A stretch of 64,000 nucleotides of DNA from contig NZ_FLYE01000001.1 in NCBI RefSeq assembly GCF_900093605.1, forward strand, positions 1 through 64,000. The letters run 5' to 3'. Source of the stretch: Candidatus Terasakiella magnetica. Its GTDB lineage: Bacteria; Pseudomonadota; Alphaproteobacteria; Rhodospirillales; Terasakiellaceae. Numbering within the stretch: the stretch's first letter is position 1; each line of letters begins with the position of its first letter. This document shows, one piece after another, positions 55,477-64,000 of the stretch. Under the pieces are notes generated by a model that was given only the letters and a program-made list of their open reading frames with translations, searched no databases and was not told the DNA's origin. The position numbers and the translations under genes were made by a program.

Positions 55477-58299
55477 CTAGACGCGGCGGTCTTGATACCT
55501 ACGTCGATCTACCCCGACACGTCTTTCATAGACAACACCTTTAAGCGGTGAGAATTTTTGCAGTAAACCATCAAACTCATGACTTGGGACTGGCTTGGAA
55601 TAATAATAGCCCTGACCGATATGACAGTGGATTGTCTTGAGGAATTCTTCATGCTCAGCAATCTCAATACCTTCTGCAACAACCTTTAGGCCCAAGTTTT
55701 CTGCCATATCCATGATTGTGCGCGCAATGGCGGCATCATCAGGATCAACATGAAGGTTTCTTACGAAAGACTGGTCAATCTTCAGTGTATCAAGTGGGAT
55801 GCGGCGCAGATAGCTTAGTGAGGAATAGCCTGTGCCAAAATCATCAATGGCTGTTGTGATCCCTAAATCGCGCAGCTCTTTTAAGGTGCGCATGCCTTGG
55901 TCCACATCACGCATCAACGAGCTTTCAGTGACTTCCAACTCAAGGTTTGTTGGTTTTAAGCCCGTTTCATCTAATGTCGCTTTTACATTTGAAAGCAGGC
56001 TTTCATCATCAAACTGTCGCCCAGATAGGTTGACCGCGACTTTTAAGTCAGTCGCGCCTTGATCAATCCAGTCTTTGGTATCTTGACAGGCGCGTCTTAG
56101 GATCCATTCCCCGATGGTGACAATCTGTCCAGTCTCTTCAGCAATGGGGATGAATTTTACAGGGGAGATAAACCCAAGGTCTGGATGTATCCAACGCACC
56201 AGTGCTTCCATACCTTTGATAAAGCCAGTCGATAGATCAATTTTAGGCTGGTAGTAAACTTCAAGCTGGTCATGTTCAAGGGCAAGGCGTAATTCACGCT
56301 CTAACATGTCACGTTCTTCTGCCTCGGCTTCCATTTCTTTGGAATAAAACAGATAGGGCGTGTTTTCATTTTGGCGCGCCGCAAAGGCTGCCATACCCGC
56401 ATTTTTCACCAAGGCCGCAGGGCTATCGCAATCTTCTGGATAGCAGCTGATCCCGATGGTGCAGCCAATGACAATATCATTATCATCAATGTTAAATGGC
56501 GTGCTTAAGGCTTCTTCAACTTCATTACAAATTTGGTTGACGATCTCATCATGGGAAAGCCCCATGGTAATCGCAACAAATTTACCACCACCCCAACGCC
56601 CAATGATGTTGTAGGTGCCGATGGTTTCATTTAAGCGATTTGCAACGGCACTCAGCACATGATCCACCATCTGGTGACCGAACAGGTCGTTCACACGGTT
56701 GAGGCGCTCAAGCGTGATAAACAGGACAGAGCATTTAGTGTCGCTATCTGGACTTTCTGTGAAACGCTCAATCGTTTTTAGGATGAAATGGCTGTTTGGT
56801 AGCTTGGTTAATGGGTCATGGGTTGCTAAAAACGCCAGTTCTTCATGGTCGCGTTTTTGCGTTGTTACATCGCGGATAATGGCAATATAGCGCTGATGTT
56901 CCCCAAAAATCATAGACTTTATGGACAGGTCGATATCGATCTGATTGCCATCGTTTTTGATGCCCGTTGCTTCAAGCGCAGAACATTCCTTGATTTTCTT
57001 TTTAGGGTTTGCGTCTTTTTGAAGGTCTAAAAGTTGGATGAAGTCAAAAATATTCTTTTCAACGGCTTCACTGCGATCAAACCCAAAAATCGTTTCAGCT
57101 GAATTATTAAAGGATTCAATATTACCCGCCTCGTCCATCGTGATGATGGCGTCAGGGGCATTATCCACAATGCCGCTTAATCTTTCTTCGCGCTCAAGCA
57201 AGGCTTCAGCAGATTTTTTCTGCTGGCTGATATCCACAGCTTCAACCAACAGGCTTTCACCTTGTTCAGCATCCATATGGGCCACACCAATGATGACATC
57301 CATCAAGGTACCGTCAAGGGATCTGAATTTAAGCGGGAGGCGCTCATTGAGCTCAGCGAGCTCATCAAGCCCATCAATCAGTGGCACATAGTCAATATCA
57401 ACAATACTTGCCATAGGGCGCCCAACAAGGCCGTCCGGGTCATTTGCACTGTTGAGAAGTTGGTCGCATGTGGGGTTGGTAAAGGTAATGACCCCGTCAC
57501 TGATAACGAAAACCATGTTGGAAGATAGTTCAACAAGGCTTCTATAGCGTCGTTCACGCTGCAACAGGTTTTCAAGGGCCTGTTTATGTTCTGAGCGGTC
57601 CACAGCCTCAACCATATAAGTGTTGGGGCCTTCTTCTTCAATGGCAACTGCGCCGATTAAAACATGAATGGCGCGACCATCGCTGCCTAATAACTGGATG
57701 GGCAGGCGATCACCCGTTTCTGCCAGTTCCGGCAAGACTTCTTCAATGGCCTCGACCCAATCTTTTTGGGCAATGCTTGTAATATGAGTACCTTCAAGGC
57801 CATCTTCTTTCACATGCAAAAGCGTTTCTGCCGTTTTATTGGCAAAGGTGATAATGCCGTTGCTGACAGTGAGAATAATATCCATGGAAAGGTCGAGAAG
57901 TTTCTCATAGCGGATATGTTCAGTCTGTTCAGGTAACTTAGCTGTGCTTTGTTTGCGTCTGTTCTTAAGCAAGCGCGAGATACGTAACTGGGCCTCTAAT
58001 GGATCAAAGGGCCGAATGAGTACTTCATCAGCAACCTTATCAAGGTACTCGAAGGCTTTTTCTTTTGTCTCAACAGAACCCACAACAAGGACTGCAGGAG
58101 AGCCTTGTGATGTTTTATCAAGTTCTAAGGAACCCTTTGCACCATCGCAGTCATAGATAATTAAATCGATGTTTTGGATGTCCCCACTACTTGGCATCTG
58201 TGATGCACTTTGAAAAAGGGAAATCCCCATTTCTTGCAGACAGGTGACAATGTCGCTTGGTTCTGATTTATCAACCAAAAGAACATTATGTGGGTTCAT
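55477..58299 (-). CDS. REC-like/PAS/GGDEF-EAL cyclic-di-GMP phosphodiesterase
   Basis: A 940-residue cytoplasmic signalling protein. Residues 1-115 form a receiver-like domain, degenerate because the usual phospho-acceptor is not obvious. Three PAS-like domains cover about 130-490. The GGDEF domain follows with GGGKF at 570-574 in place of GGDEF, so cyclase activity is unlikely and GTP binding may be regulatory. The EAL domain has E698 (EALVRW), VNLSGRQF, LEVTESSLM, IDDFGTGYSSLSYL, LKIDQSFV and VVAEGIE, so phosphodiesterase activity is likely. There are no membrane segments. It presumably lowers cyclic-di-GMP in response to a PAS-sensed cue. Confidence 0.92.
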   Translation of the reverse strand: MNPHNVLLVDKSEPSDIVTCLQEMGISLFQSASQMPSSGDIQNIDLIIYDCDGAKGSLELDKTSQGSPAVLVVGSVETKEKAFEYLDKVADEVLIRPFDPLEAQLRISRLLKNRRKQSTAKLPEQTEHIRYEKLLDLSMDIILTVSNGIITFANKTAETLLHVKEDGLEGTHITSIAQKDWVEAIEEVLPELAETGDRLPIQLLGSDGRAIHVLIGAVAIEEEGPNTYMVEAVDRSEHKQALENLLQRERRYRSLVELSSNMVFVISDGVITFTNPTCDQLLNSANDPDGLVGRPMASIVDIDYVPLIDGLDELAELNERLPLKFRSLDGTLMDVIIGVAHMDAEQGESLLVEAVDISQQKKSAEALLEREERLSGIVDNAPDAIITMDEAGNIESFNNSAETIFGFDRSEAVEKNIFDFIQLLDLQKDANPKKKIKECSALEATGIKNDGNQIDIDLSIKSMIFGEHQRYIAIIRDVTTQKRDHEELAFLATHDPLTKLPNSHFILKTIERFTESPDSDTKCSVLFITLERLNRVNDLFGHQMVDHVLSAVANRLNETIGTYNIIGRWGGGKFVAITMGLSHDEIVNQICNEVEEALSTPFNIDDNDIVIGCTIGISCYPEDCDSPAALVKNAGMAAFAARQNENTPYLFYSKEMEAEAEERDMLERELRLALEHDQLEVYYQPKIDLSTGFIKGMEALVRWIHPDLGFISPVKFIPIAEETGQIVTIGEWILRRACQDTKDWIDQGATDLKVAVNLSGRQFDDESLLSNVKATLDETGLKPTNLELEVTESSLMRDVDQGMRTLKELRDLGITTAIDDFGTGYSSLSYLRRIPLDTLKIDQSFVRNLHVDPDDAAIARTIMDMAENLGLKVVAEGIEIAEHEEFLKTIHCHIGQGYYYSKPVPSHEFDGLLQKFSPLKGVVYERRVGVDRRRYQDRRV

Positions 58300-58588
58300 T
58301 ATGACGCCGCTATCGTTTGTTGTTTTTTCTCGGTGCCCTATAGTGCCATATAGTTGAGGTAAATATCAATAAACTTCTCAGGGATAAGGTAAATACACGT
58401 CATTAGTTAAATTGCTTACCTGCTTGATAATTTATGATTTTTATCTCTAGAGAGTCCGGCTTTGAAAGCTTGTCGTAAAATCAGTGATTGAAACGTGGCT
58501 TTATAAAGGTTTGTGACAAATGCGCGAGCTGGTTTTTTTAACCAATCCAGACGGCCACTTCACAAGTTGCTCTATCCCATCAGGTCCT

Positions 58589-59092
58589 TCAAATGGACGT
58601 GTGTGGGGGGAGGGTATTTGCATCGATGGCTTGAACAAATTCAATTTGGTTTGTGCCAATATCTGCCCAATCACCCTCAACGCGCAAATGCACTAATGTT
58701 GCGGGGCTCATGGCAATAAACTGTGAACTCAGTTGACCGACAAGAACAGAAAGCCGCGGATTATGCCCAACCACCATAAGGCAATTGCCCTTAATTGGGG
58801 CTTGTTTGATGCTTTCAAGCACGTTTATAGGCGGGGCGTTATAAAGCGACTTGTCCTCTTCAATAATGGATGTGCCAAGACCCGCGGATTCACAGGTTAT
58901 ATGCGCTGTTGTCTTTGCGCGCATGGCTGTTGAGCTAATAATATGCTCAGGCTGTAAATCATTTTGGGAAAGCCATAGACCAATGCGTTGGGCATTGCGT
59001 TTACCCGTGTTGGTTAACTCACGGCTAAAATCCCCGTCTTTATGGGAGTTTTGGGTGTCACCATGGCGCAAAATAAGCAGGTCTTTTGGCAT
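58589..59092 (-). CDS. sixA: SixA-like histidine phosphatase
   Basis: A 167-residue histidine-phosphatase superfamily protein with the catalytic RHG motif at residues 9-11 (LRHGDT). A second catalytic histidine, H110, lies in VVGHNPRLS. SixA itself removes phosphate from phosphohistidine. Here the gene lies 22 bp behind the HprK-related kinase gene on the same strand, so it may reverse the phosphorylation made by that kinase. The ATG is preceded by AGGGAAAG. Confidence 0.82.
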   Translation of the reverse strand: MPKDLLILRHGDTQNSHKDGDFSRELTNTGKRNAQRIGLWLSQNDLQPEHIISSTAMRAKTTAHITCESAGLGTSIIEEDKSLYNAPPINVLESIKQAPIKGNCLMVVGHNPRLSVLVGQLSSQFIAMSPATLVHLRVEGDWADIGTNQIEFVQAIDANTLPPHTSI

Positions 59093-59114
59093 TTTTTCTT
59101 TCCCTGTTTAATTA

Positions 59115-60182
59115 TTATAAAAGATGGGTAAGGCAATAGGATTTGGCAAATTCAAAATCAACGCAACCGCTTGCCTCATAAACTTTTACATCTTTAAGAC
59201 CTGCCAAATAGGGCGCAGGGTCAAGCTTGGAATTACCTTTAAAAAAGGACCCATCGCTTAATTGATAAAACGGGCCGGGAGATTTCATGATGGCGGATAA
59301 AAGGTCGCTGCGCTCGGATAGGTCAACCTCCTTTATTTGGCAAGGCTCGTCACTGTCGCGTTTCCAGTTTAGGATAAGGAAGGTTTCCATATGTCCTTTA
59401 TTTGCAATTTTGCCTTCACCGTAAATATCTTCAACAAACACATCGTATTTTTCTTCAATGTCCCAAAGCTCTTGTTGGGGGAGCTTTTCAAGTGTGGCTA
59501 AACGCTCACGGGGCAAGAGGTCTTTTAAATTTGCATCATGGATCATAGTGCCCGGGTTCACACGGGGCAGTTTGGGGATGCCATAGGCTGTGTTTTCATG
59601 GATAAACAGGCGATCATTAGTGAGGTATTGAATACCTTCTTTATCAAGCATATGCAGCATCAAGGTTGATTTTCCCCCACCAGAAAAACCCGCCATGCCA
59701 AGTACTTTGCCTTGAGAAACAAGGCCTGAGGCGTGGCAAATTAAGGAGCCTTTTTGAAGCAGATGGTTGATATATTGCACATTGATGTAATTGACGATCT
59801 GATTGTCATTTTCAAGGCAGGGGCCTGCTGCAATGTGGTGATTTGTACTTTGTAAAAACGTCATGCCTGTGCGCACTTTATGAACAAGGCGGGCATCCTC
59901 AAGGTCTGCACAAGAATCTTTGCGTCCCGTTTTGCCGGGTTCGCGCACCCAGTCTGAATATGCAAGGCCCAAGTCATTGAAGGGGCACTCAATGGCCTTT
60001 ATCACACAGTTTGCCGGGCCGCTGCCTAAGACAGGGGCAAAATAGATGCCGATTTTTTCTAAAAGTTCAGATGAGTTTGACTGTAGGGCAACTTTAAAAC
60101 CATCAAGGTCTAAAACAACTTCACCCTCATTAAGATTACTGCCCTTTAAAAGGGCATGGGCGGCTTGTTGTGCATTGTTCAT
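59115..60182 (-). CDS. HprK-related kinase B (GAK system type)
   Basis: A 355-residue protein with the P-loop GFSGGGKST at residues 165-173 (K171), followed by a NDRLFIHE segment as in HPr kinase/phosphorylase relatives. The N-terminal half lacks obvious motifs. From memory of TIGRFAM models this matches the HprK-related kinase B family, which co-occurs with a CofD-related protein and other members in the GAK system. The divergent gene 148 bp away is such a CofD relative. The phosphorylation target is unknown. Confidence 0.8.
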   Translation of the reverse strand: MNNAQQAAHALLKGSNLNEGEVVLDLDGFKVALQSNSSELLEKIGIYFAPVLGSGPANCVIKAIECPFNDLGLAYSDWVREPGKTGRKDSCADLEDARLVHKVRTGMTFLQSTNHHIAAGPCLENDNQIVNYINVQYINHLLQKGSLICHASGLVSQGKVLGMAGFSGGGKSTLMLHMLDKEGIQYLTNDRLFIHENTAYGIPKLPRVNPGTMIHDANLKDLLPRERLATLEKLPQQELWDIEEKYDVFVEDIYGEGKIANKGHMETFLILNWKRDSDEPCQIKEVDLSERSDLLSAIMKSPGPFYQLSDGSFFKGNSKLDPAPYLAGLKDVKVYEASGCVDFEFAKSYCLTHLL

Positions 60183-60330
60183 TTCTGAATCTTCTTAAAA
60201 AATAATTGGAAAAGCAAGTTGCGCGATCGGCCTGACGTTAAACAAAAAAACGCAGCACTCCAATAAGAAACATGAAAAAGTTTATGGACCTTTTAGCTAT
60301 GGGCTTGCATTATAATATGAAATTAGCGTC

Positions 60331-61539
60331 ATGGACTTTTGCCTTATGAAAAAAACATCAGTATCGCGCCATGTGATTATGCCCGATATCTTGCGCATTT
60401 CGCGTTATGAAAAAGCGCCGGAATATGGGCCGAAGATTTTGTTTTTTTCTGGTGGGACAGCCTTAACGCAAACCAGCCGCGTTCTAAAAAAGTTCACCCA
60501 TAACTCTATCCATCTGGTGACCCCATTTGATAGTGGGGGCAGTTCTGCCATTTTGCGCAAGGCTTTTGATATGCCTGCCATTGGGGATATGCGTTCGCGC
60601 ATGATGGCGCTGGCTGATGAAAGTATCAGCGGTAGTCCCGAGATTTTTCAGCTGTTTGCTTTTCGTTTGCCCCAAAATGCCAAGAAAAAGGAACTGTTGG
60701 GCCAATTGGAAAGTATGGCAAATGGGAAGGATGCACGGGTTGCCGCCATTAAAAACCCCATGCGCCGCCTGATTAGAACGCATCTGTCCATGTTTTTGGA
60801 ACATATGCCTGTTGGGTTTGACTTAAAAGGCGCAAGCATTGGTAATCTTATTTTAGCAGCAGGTTACCTTAATCATCGTCATCAACTTGATCCGGTGATT
60901 TTTATGTTTTCAAAACTGGTCAATGTTTTGGGCCAAGTGACGCCAATTGTGAATGATACCATGCATTTGGCAGTAAAGCTGGAAAATGGCGAGATGGTCT
61001 ATGGTCAACATATGATCACGGGCAAGGAAGTCGAGGGACTTACCAGCCCGATTAAAGAATTTTTCCTTGTTGATAGTCTGAAAAAACCAGTTAAGGCACA
61101 GGCTAACTTGCAAAAGAAAAAGAAGAAAATGATCAATGAGGCAGATTTGATCTGCTATCCACCGGGCAGCTTTTATTCAAGCCTTTTGGCAAACCTGCTG
61201 CCAAAAGGCGTAGGCAGTGCGGTTGCTGAAACAAAATGTCCAAAAATCTATGCCCCAAGCCTTGGTCAGGACCCCGAGCGTATCGGTCTATCCCTTGATC
61301 AGACGATTTTTAAGCTCCTTGAGACGTTGAAAAATGATGTGGGTATTGATTGCCCTGCCTCAAGCCTTTTGACTCACGTATTTATCGATAGTGAGAATGG
61401 CGATAACCTTAAATCGGCAACCAAGGCAAGACTGAAGGCAGAGGGGATTGATATTATTGATACCCGTTTAGTCAGTCCTCATACAGCGCCATATTATGAT
61501 CCGCAATTGTTGGTTATGGCATTGTTGTCTTTGACATGA
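60331..61539 (+). CDS. CofD-related protein of the GAK system
   Basis: A 402-residue member of the CofD/YvcK fold. The nucleotide-binding motif GGTALTQ is at residues 41-47, and the typical PFDSGGSSAILRKAF is near 65-79, followed by GDMRSRMMALAD. CofD itself is a 2-phospho-L-lactate transferase in coenzyme F420 synthesis, but no other F420 gene is here and the GAK relatives have no established reaction. The start may be 60346 (MKKTSV), since neither ATG has a strong ribosome site. It is divergent from the HprK-related kinase. Confidence 0.82.
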   Translation: MDFCLMKKTSVSRHVIMPDILRISRYEKAPEYGPKILFFSGGTALTQTSRVLKKFTHNSIHLVTPFDSGGSSAILRKAFDMPAIGDMRSRMMALADESISGSPEIFQLFAFRLPQNAKKKELLGQLESMANGKDARVAAIKNPMRRLIRTHLSMFLEHMPVGFDLKGASIGNLILAAGYLNHRHQLDPVIFMFSKLVNVLGQVTPIVNDTMHLAVKLENGEMVYGQHMITGKEVEGLTSPIKEFFLVDSLKKPVKAQANLQKKKKKMINEADLICYPPGSFYSSLLANLLPKGVGSAVAETKCPKIYAPSLGQDPERIGLSLDQTIFKLLETLKNDVGIDCPASSLLTHVFIDSENGDNLKSATKARLKAEGIDIIDTRLVSPHTAPYYDPQLLVMALLSLT

Positions 61540-61582
61540 TGTTGTAGTGTCTGGCCTCAAACTTTTAACAGGTAGTGGGCCG

Positions 61583-61903
61583 ATGACGAATTTTATCCGT
61601 ATCAATAAAAAGAAAATTATCATTCAAGATGACGTAATCAGCGAATGGGCATTAAAGGCACTTGTTGATAAAGCTCAGGAAAATCAAATGAGTGTGGAGC
61701 AAATGGTAATCCAGTCCATTGCAAACCACTGGATGCAAAATGACAAGTTTCGAGGCAGCGACAAGGAAGTGCTCAATACACTTTTAAAGCTGGCCTATGA
61801 TTTTGGCTATGATGCTTTCAAGATTGCCAACGGTAAAATCAAGGTTCAAGCCTTAGATGAAGCGCGCCGTGAACAAGTGGCCCCTGATGATATGGAGCTC
61901 TAG
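61583..61903 (+). CDS. Hypothetical protein, 106 residues
   Basis: I do not recognise this protein. It is soluble and mostly helical, with a KKKIIIQDDVISEWALKALV stretch near the N-terminus and an acidic C-terminus. The ATG at 61583 is preferred over a longer frame at 61547 because CAGGTAG lies upstream and the longer start overlaps poor codons. The gene follows the CofD-related gene by 43 bp on the same strand and may share its transcript. It does not match the amphi-Trp pattern expected in a complete GAK system. Confidence 0.6.
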   Translation: MTNFIRINKKKIIIQDDVISEWALKALVDKAQENQMSVEQMVIQSIANHWMQNDKFRGSDKEVLNTLLKLAYDFGYDAFKIANGKIKVQALDEARREQVAPDDMEL

Positions 61904-62136
61904 TTTCGCTTTCAGGCTGATGAGATATGTTGGCTAAAATAATGTCATATAAATAAATTTGCTTTTGGTGAAAAACTCACTTACTGTTCTTTTCGTGAGT
62001 TACGTTTTTTGCTCGTTGTTGGGATAAAAACAGAACTAAAGCAGACCTTTTGGTGGCGTTTTTAAAATGGTCACTTTAATCTGTTCCTTGAGTTCTCATA
62101 TGCCTTCATTCGTAGAATATCGCGAACTCTTGACCT

Positions 62137-62164
62137 CCCTATTTATAGGGAATGACTAAAACAG
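62137..62164 (+). promoter_or_regulatory. Palindromic element upstream of the cold-shock gene
   Basis: CCCTAT-TT-ATAGGG is followed by AATGACTAAAACAG, nearly the same block as in the giant-gene leader. TTGACC lies just upstream (62130-62135), and a clear -10 box is not visible. The position, 24-51 bp before the ATG, could mean transcription control or a leader hairpin near the ribosome site. Confidence 0.5.
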
Positions 62165-62187
62165 ATTAAATTAAGGATTGAATACCA

Positions 62188-62394
62188 ATGGCTACTGGTA
62201 CCGTAAAATGGTTTAACTCTACAAAAGGGTATGGCTTTATCGCTCCGGAAGAAGGCGGCAAAGACGTTTTTGTTCACATCTCTGCTCTGCATGAGTCCGG
62301 CATCCAAAAATTGGATGATGGTCAGAAAGTTTCTTACGAAATTTCTGTCAGCCGTGGCAAAGAAGCTGCTGCTGAAATCAAGCTTGTTGACTAA
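62188..62394 (+). CDS. Cold-shock protein (CspA family)
   Basis: A 68-residue OB-fold protein that binds single-stranded nucleic acid. RNP1 (KGYGFIAP) and RNP2 (DVFVHIS) are both visible. It is probably an RNA chaperone, cold-induced or constitutive, which cannot be told from sequence alone. TTAAGG lies about 12 bases before the ATG. The 284-bp upstream region is long and holds the palindromic element. A bidirectional terminator follows. Confidence 0.97.
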   Translation: MATGTVKWFNSTKGYGFIAPEEGGKDVFVHISALHESGIQKLDDGQKVSYEISVSRGKEAAAEIKLVD

Positions 62395-62416
62395 GCTGAT
62401 TTACGAATTCAAAAAG

Positions 62417-62449
62417 AAGGCCTGTGGGATCACCTGCAGGCCTTTTTTT
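62417..62449. terminator. Bidirectional terminator between cold-shock and prenyltransferase genes
   Basis: An eight-base-pair stem, AAGGCCTG with CAGGCCTT, is followed by seven T residues on the plus strand and preceded by an A-rich run that reads as a T-tract on the minus strand. The menA-like stop codon lies inside the T-tract. It therefore ends both convergent genes. Confidence 0.85.
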
Positions 62450-63317
62450 ATTGCCAAAATAGAGCAATGCTCAGACTGCTGCACATGACGATCTGGCTTA
62501 ACGCGCTGATGGCGAGCACGCCATTAAGATCTGATTTATCTGTAATGTTCCAGAAGCGATAGAGGGCGAACAACGTTATTAAAGCGCCGGTCAGGTGAAA
62601 CTGGTTTGGGGCGATGGATAGGAGGATGGGATAGGGCAGAACCATAAGGCCGCTATAGAGGATTTGCGCCTGTTTTTCCCCAAGCACAATTGCAAGAGTC
62701 TTTCGCCCTGCAATCTTATCATTTTCAAGATCACGGTAGTTATTGAGCAAAAGGATCGCGCAAGCTGGTGCACCAATGGCTAGCCCATAAAAGATACCAT
62801 GTTCAGGCCATATTTCTGTCAGCAAGAAATAGCTTGTGTTAAAAGCGATAAGACCAAAGAAAATAAAAACGAAAAGCTCCCCAAAAGGACTGCGAGAAAT
62901 AGGGTATGGACCCGCAGAATAGCCATAAGCGCAAAGCACGCTCACAAGTCCAATACCTGCAATAAGCAAACCGCCTTCAATCATCAAGTAGAGGCCACTT
63001 AATGCCGCTATTATGAGAAAAAGAAAAGCCGCATTTCGTGTTTGAGTGGCTGTGGCAAGGCCGGCTTGGGTGATGCGCGTCGGGCCGATGCGGTCTTTTT
63101 GATCCGTCCCGTTCAAATAATCATGGGCATCATTAAAAAGATTGGTGGCAATTTGTATGGAGATTGCACCAAATACAATGGCAATTAAGACAGGATAGGA
63201 AATCCCCATATTGTGAAAATCTGCTAAGGCCCATGCCGTTAGGATTGGCATGACAGACAGGGACAAGGTTTTGGGGCGTATACCAAGCCAGAGGGCGAAG
63301 ACGTTGGGAAGAAGCAT
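62448..63317 (-). CDS. menA: MenA-like UbiA-family prenyltransferase
   Basis: A 289-residue membrane protein with about eight or nine hydrophobic segments. The MenA motifs are NDAHDYLNGTD (62-72) and DRIGPTR (75-81), and the second Asp-rich motif NNYRDLEND is at 192-200, with AGRKT after it. It would join a polyprenyl chain to dihydroxynaphthoate to make demethylmenaquinone. No other men genes are here, and alphaproteobacteria usually rely on ubiquinone. The ATG at 63317 is preferred because it overlaps the lipoprotein stop (TAATG) with AGAAG eight bases upstream. A start at 63326 is possible. Confidence 0.82.
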   Translation of the reverse strand: MLLPNVFALWLGIRPKTLSLSVMPILTAWALADFHNMGISYPVLIAIVFGAISIQIATNLFNDAHDYLNGTDQKDRIGPTRITQAGLATATQTRNAAFLFLIIAALSGLYLMIEGGLLIAGIGLVSVLCAYGYSAGPYPISRSPFGELFVFIFFGLIAFNTSYFLLTEIWPEHGIFYGLAIGAPACAILLLNNYRDLENDKIAGRKTLAIVLGEKQAQILYSGLMVLPYPILLSIAPNQFHLTGALITLFALYRFWNITDKSDLNGVLAISALSQIVMCSSLSIALFWQ

Positions 63318-63679
63318 TACTTCCACTTCTGAAGTGGATCTTTTCTATCTTCAACGCCGGCGCGAATGCTGGTGAGGTCAGCTTGCTCATAACAGGTGAC
63401 TTTGCCCAGCTCATTATAACAATGAAGTTTTTTGTCTTTAATAAGTTGTGGGTCGTCTTCTTTACAATAGGTCAGGCCACGTTCTTTACGAATGGTGGAG
63501 CAATCTTTATTGCTTAAAAGGCTCATGGCATGATCGCCTAGGGTCTTATCAGAAACCATTGTTGAGACCGCTTCTGTGACCAGAAACTGTGTTGTGCAGG
63601 AAGATAGCAAAAGCATTGACGCAACGGCCATTGCGATTGGTGATTTTTGCCAAATAGGGTTTTTAAATAAGCTTTTCAT
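63317..63679 (-). CDS. Small lipoprotein, unknown function
   Basis: A 120-residue lipoprotein with a basic N-terminus, a hydrophobic helix and the lipobox LLSSC at residues 24-28 (lipidated Cys28). After TTQF the mature part has cysteines in SNKDCSTIRKERGLTYCKED and KLHCYNELGKVTCYEQ. The four cysteines are evenly placed and could form two disulphides. It is probably anchored in the outer or inner membrane facing the periplasm. The ATG at 63679 is preferred over the GTG nine bases upstream, and the stop overlaps the MenA start. Confidence 0.75.
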   Translation of the reverse strand: MKSLFKNPIWQKSPIAMAVASMLLLSSCTTQFLVTEAVSTMVSDKTLGDHAMSLLSNKDCSTIRKERGLTYCKEDDPQLIKDKKLHCYNELGKVTCYEQADLTSIRAGVEDRKDPLQKWK

Positions 63680-64000
63680 GATCTGCACTGAACAATTGTT
63701 AAACTAATATCGCACCTAATATTTCACGATAAGGTTATTTTAGCGTTAATTCGAGGTAAAAAAAATAGGCAATATTTGCCTATCTTCCCCAGTTTTCTGC
63801 GGTTTTTGATGTGAGTGTCAAGCCGTTTGAATTTATTCTGTTTTTGCAAGGCCATAGCGTTAATATTTGTTGCTAAATGGCAAAAATGTAATGAACCCGT
63901 GACGGGATTCTGATCAGAACATGCACAAAATGGTTGTTTTTTATGTATAGGGGAGCACCAATAAAGGTAATAGACAACCGTGGTTATGTGAAGGCAGCTA
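63680..64000. other. Intergenic end of window, no gene seen
   Basis: No convincing reading frame is visible on either strand, and the last bases may be the edge of another gene's regulatory region. It contains a minus-strand terminator annotated separately. A TATAGGGGAGC stretch near 63948 resembles half of the palindromic elements but lacks a partner arm. Confidence 0.5.
63758..63783 (-). terminator. Minus-strand terminator-like hairpin
   Basis: Read on the minus strand, ATAGGCAA and TTGCCTAT form a perfect eight-base-pair stem with a three-base loop and are followed by about eight T residues. It could end a minus-strand gene that lies beyond the right edge of the window. Confidence 0.65.

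Noticed and set aside
60183-60330. Amphi-Trp or ATP-grasp gene near the GAK-type kinase
   Set aside because: No such frame is visible in the divergent gap, and the 106-residue gene downstream of the CofD relative does not fit the amphi-Trp pattern.
62100-62159. A 19-codon open frame upstream of the cold-shock gene that overlaps the palindromic element
   Set aside because: It has a weak ribosome site, and the matching element before the giant gene has a stop in the same frame, so coding is not conserved.

Overview
The window reads as chromosome of a Gram-negative, probably marine alphaproteobacterium. The evidence is a FecR/RTX giant protein of the type exported by type I secretion, a lipoprotein gene, a PrkA-YeaH-SpoVR operon and beta-oxidation genes of the Rhodospirillales kind. 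The assignment to relatives of Terasakiella, Thalassospira or Magnetospira is inference only. I see no rRNA, tRNA, CRISPR array, transposase or phage gene.

Region 1 (1-785) holds a 57-residue cysteine-containing protein, its terminator and a 443-bp leader in front of the giant gene. Region 2 (786-39065) is one uninterrupted 12,759-codon reading frame, 60% of the window. It runs from a FecR-like N-terminal domain into about 2,780 residues of alanine-rich predicted coiled coil. Then comes a long mosaic of cadherin/Ig-like domains, seven LamG-like jelly rolls and eleven predicted beta-propellers, and it ends in RTX calcium-binding repeats and a type I secretion tail. By hand count every propeller has exactly seven repeats: six are EAR/EPTP propellers (the LGI1 type) and five are of a DGGFVVxW type. 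No type I transporter gene lies in the window.

Region 3 (39066-47774) is a fatty-acid degradation regulon: an SCP2 protein and an acyl-CoA ligase, a MerR-family regulator, then thiolase, FadN-type hydratase/dehydrogenase, acyl-CoA dehydrogenase and an HSDL2-like SDR. A TTACCTATAGGTAA-like palindrome precedes each of the three units, so the MerR protein probably controls them all and itself.

Region 4 (47956-54912) holds a minus-strand SiaB-SiaC kinase/phosphoprotein pair, a BASS-family transporter and the plus-strand prkA-yeaH-spoVR stress operon. Region 5 (55059-61903) holds two unknown small proteins, a REC-like/PAS/GGDEF/EAL protein whose GGDEF site is degenerate, and a divergent locus with an HprK-related kinase, a SixA-like phosphatase and a CofD-related protein (partial GAK system). 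Region 6 (61904-64000) holds a cold-shock protein, a MenA-like prenyltransferase and a small lipoprotein.

The most notable content is the giant adhesin-like protein with its eleven seven-repeat propellers. Next come the palindromic element shared by the giant-gene leader and the cold-shock gene, the MerR palindromes, and the kinase/phosphatase/CofD locus.
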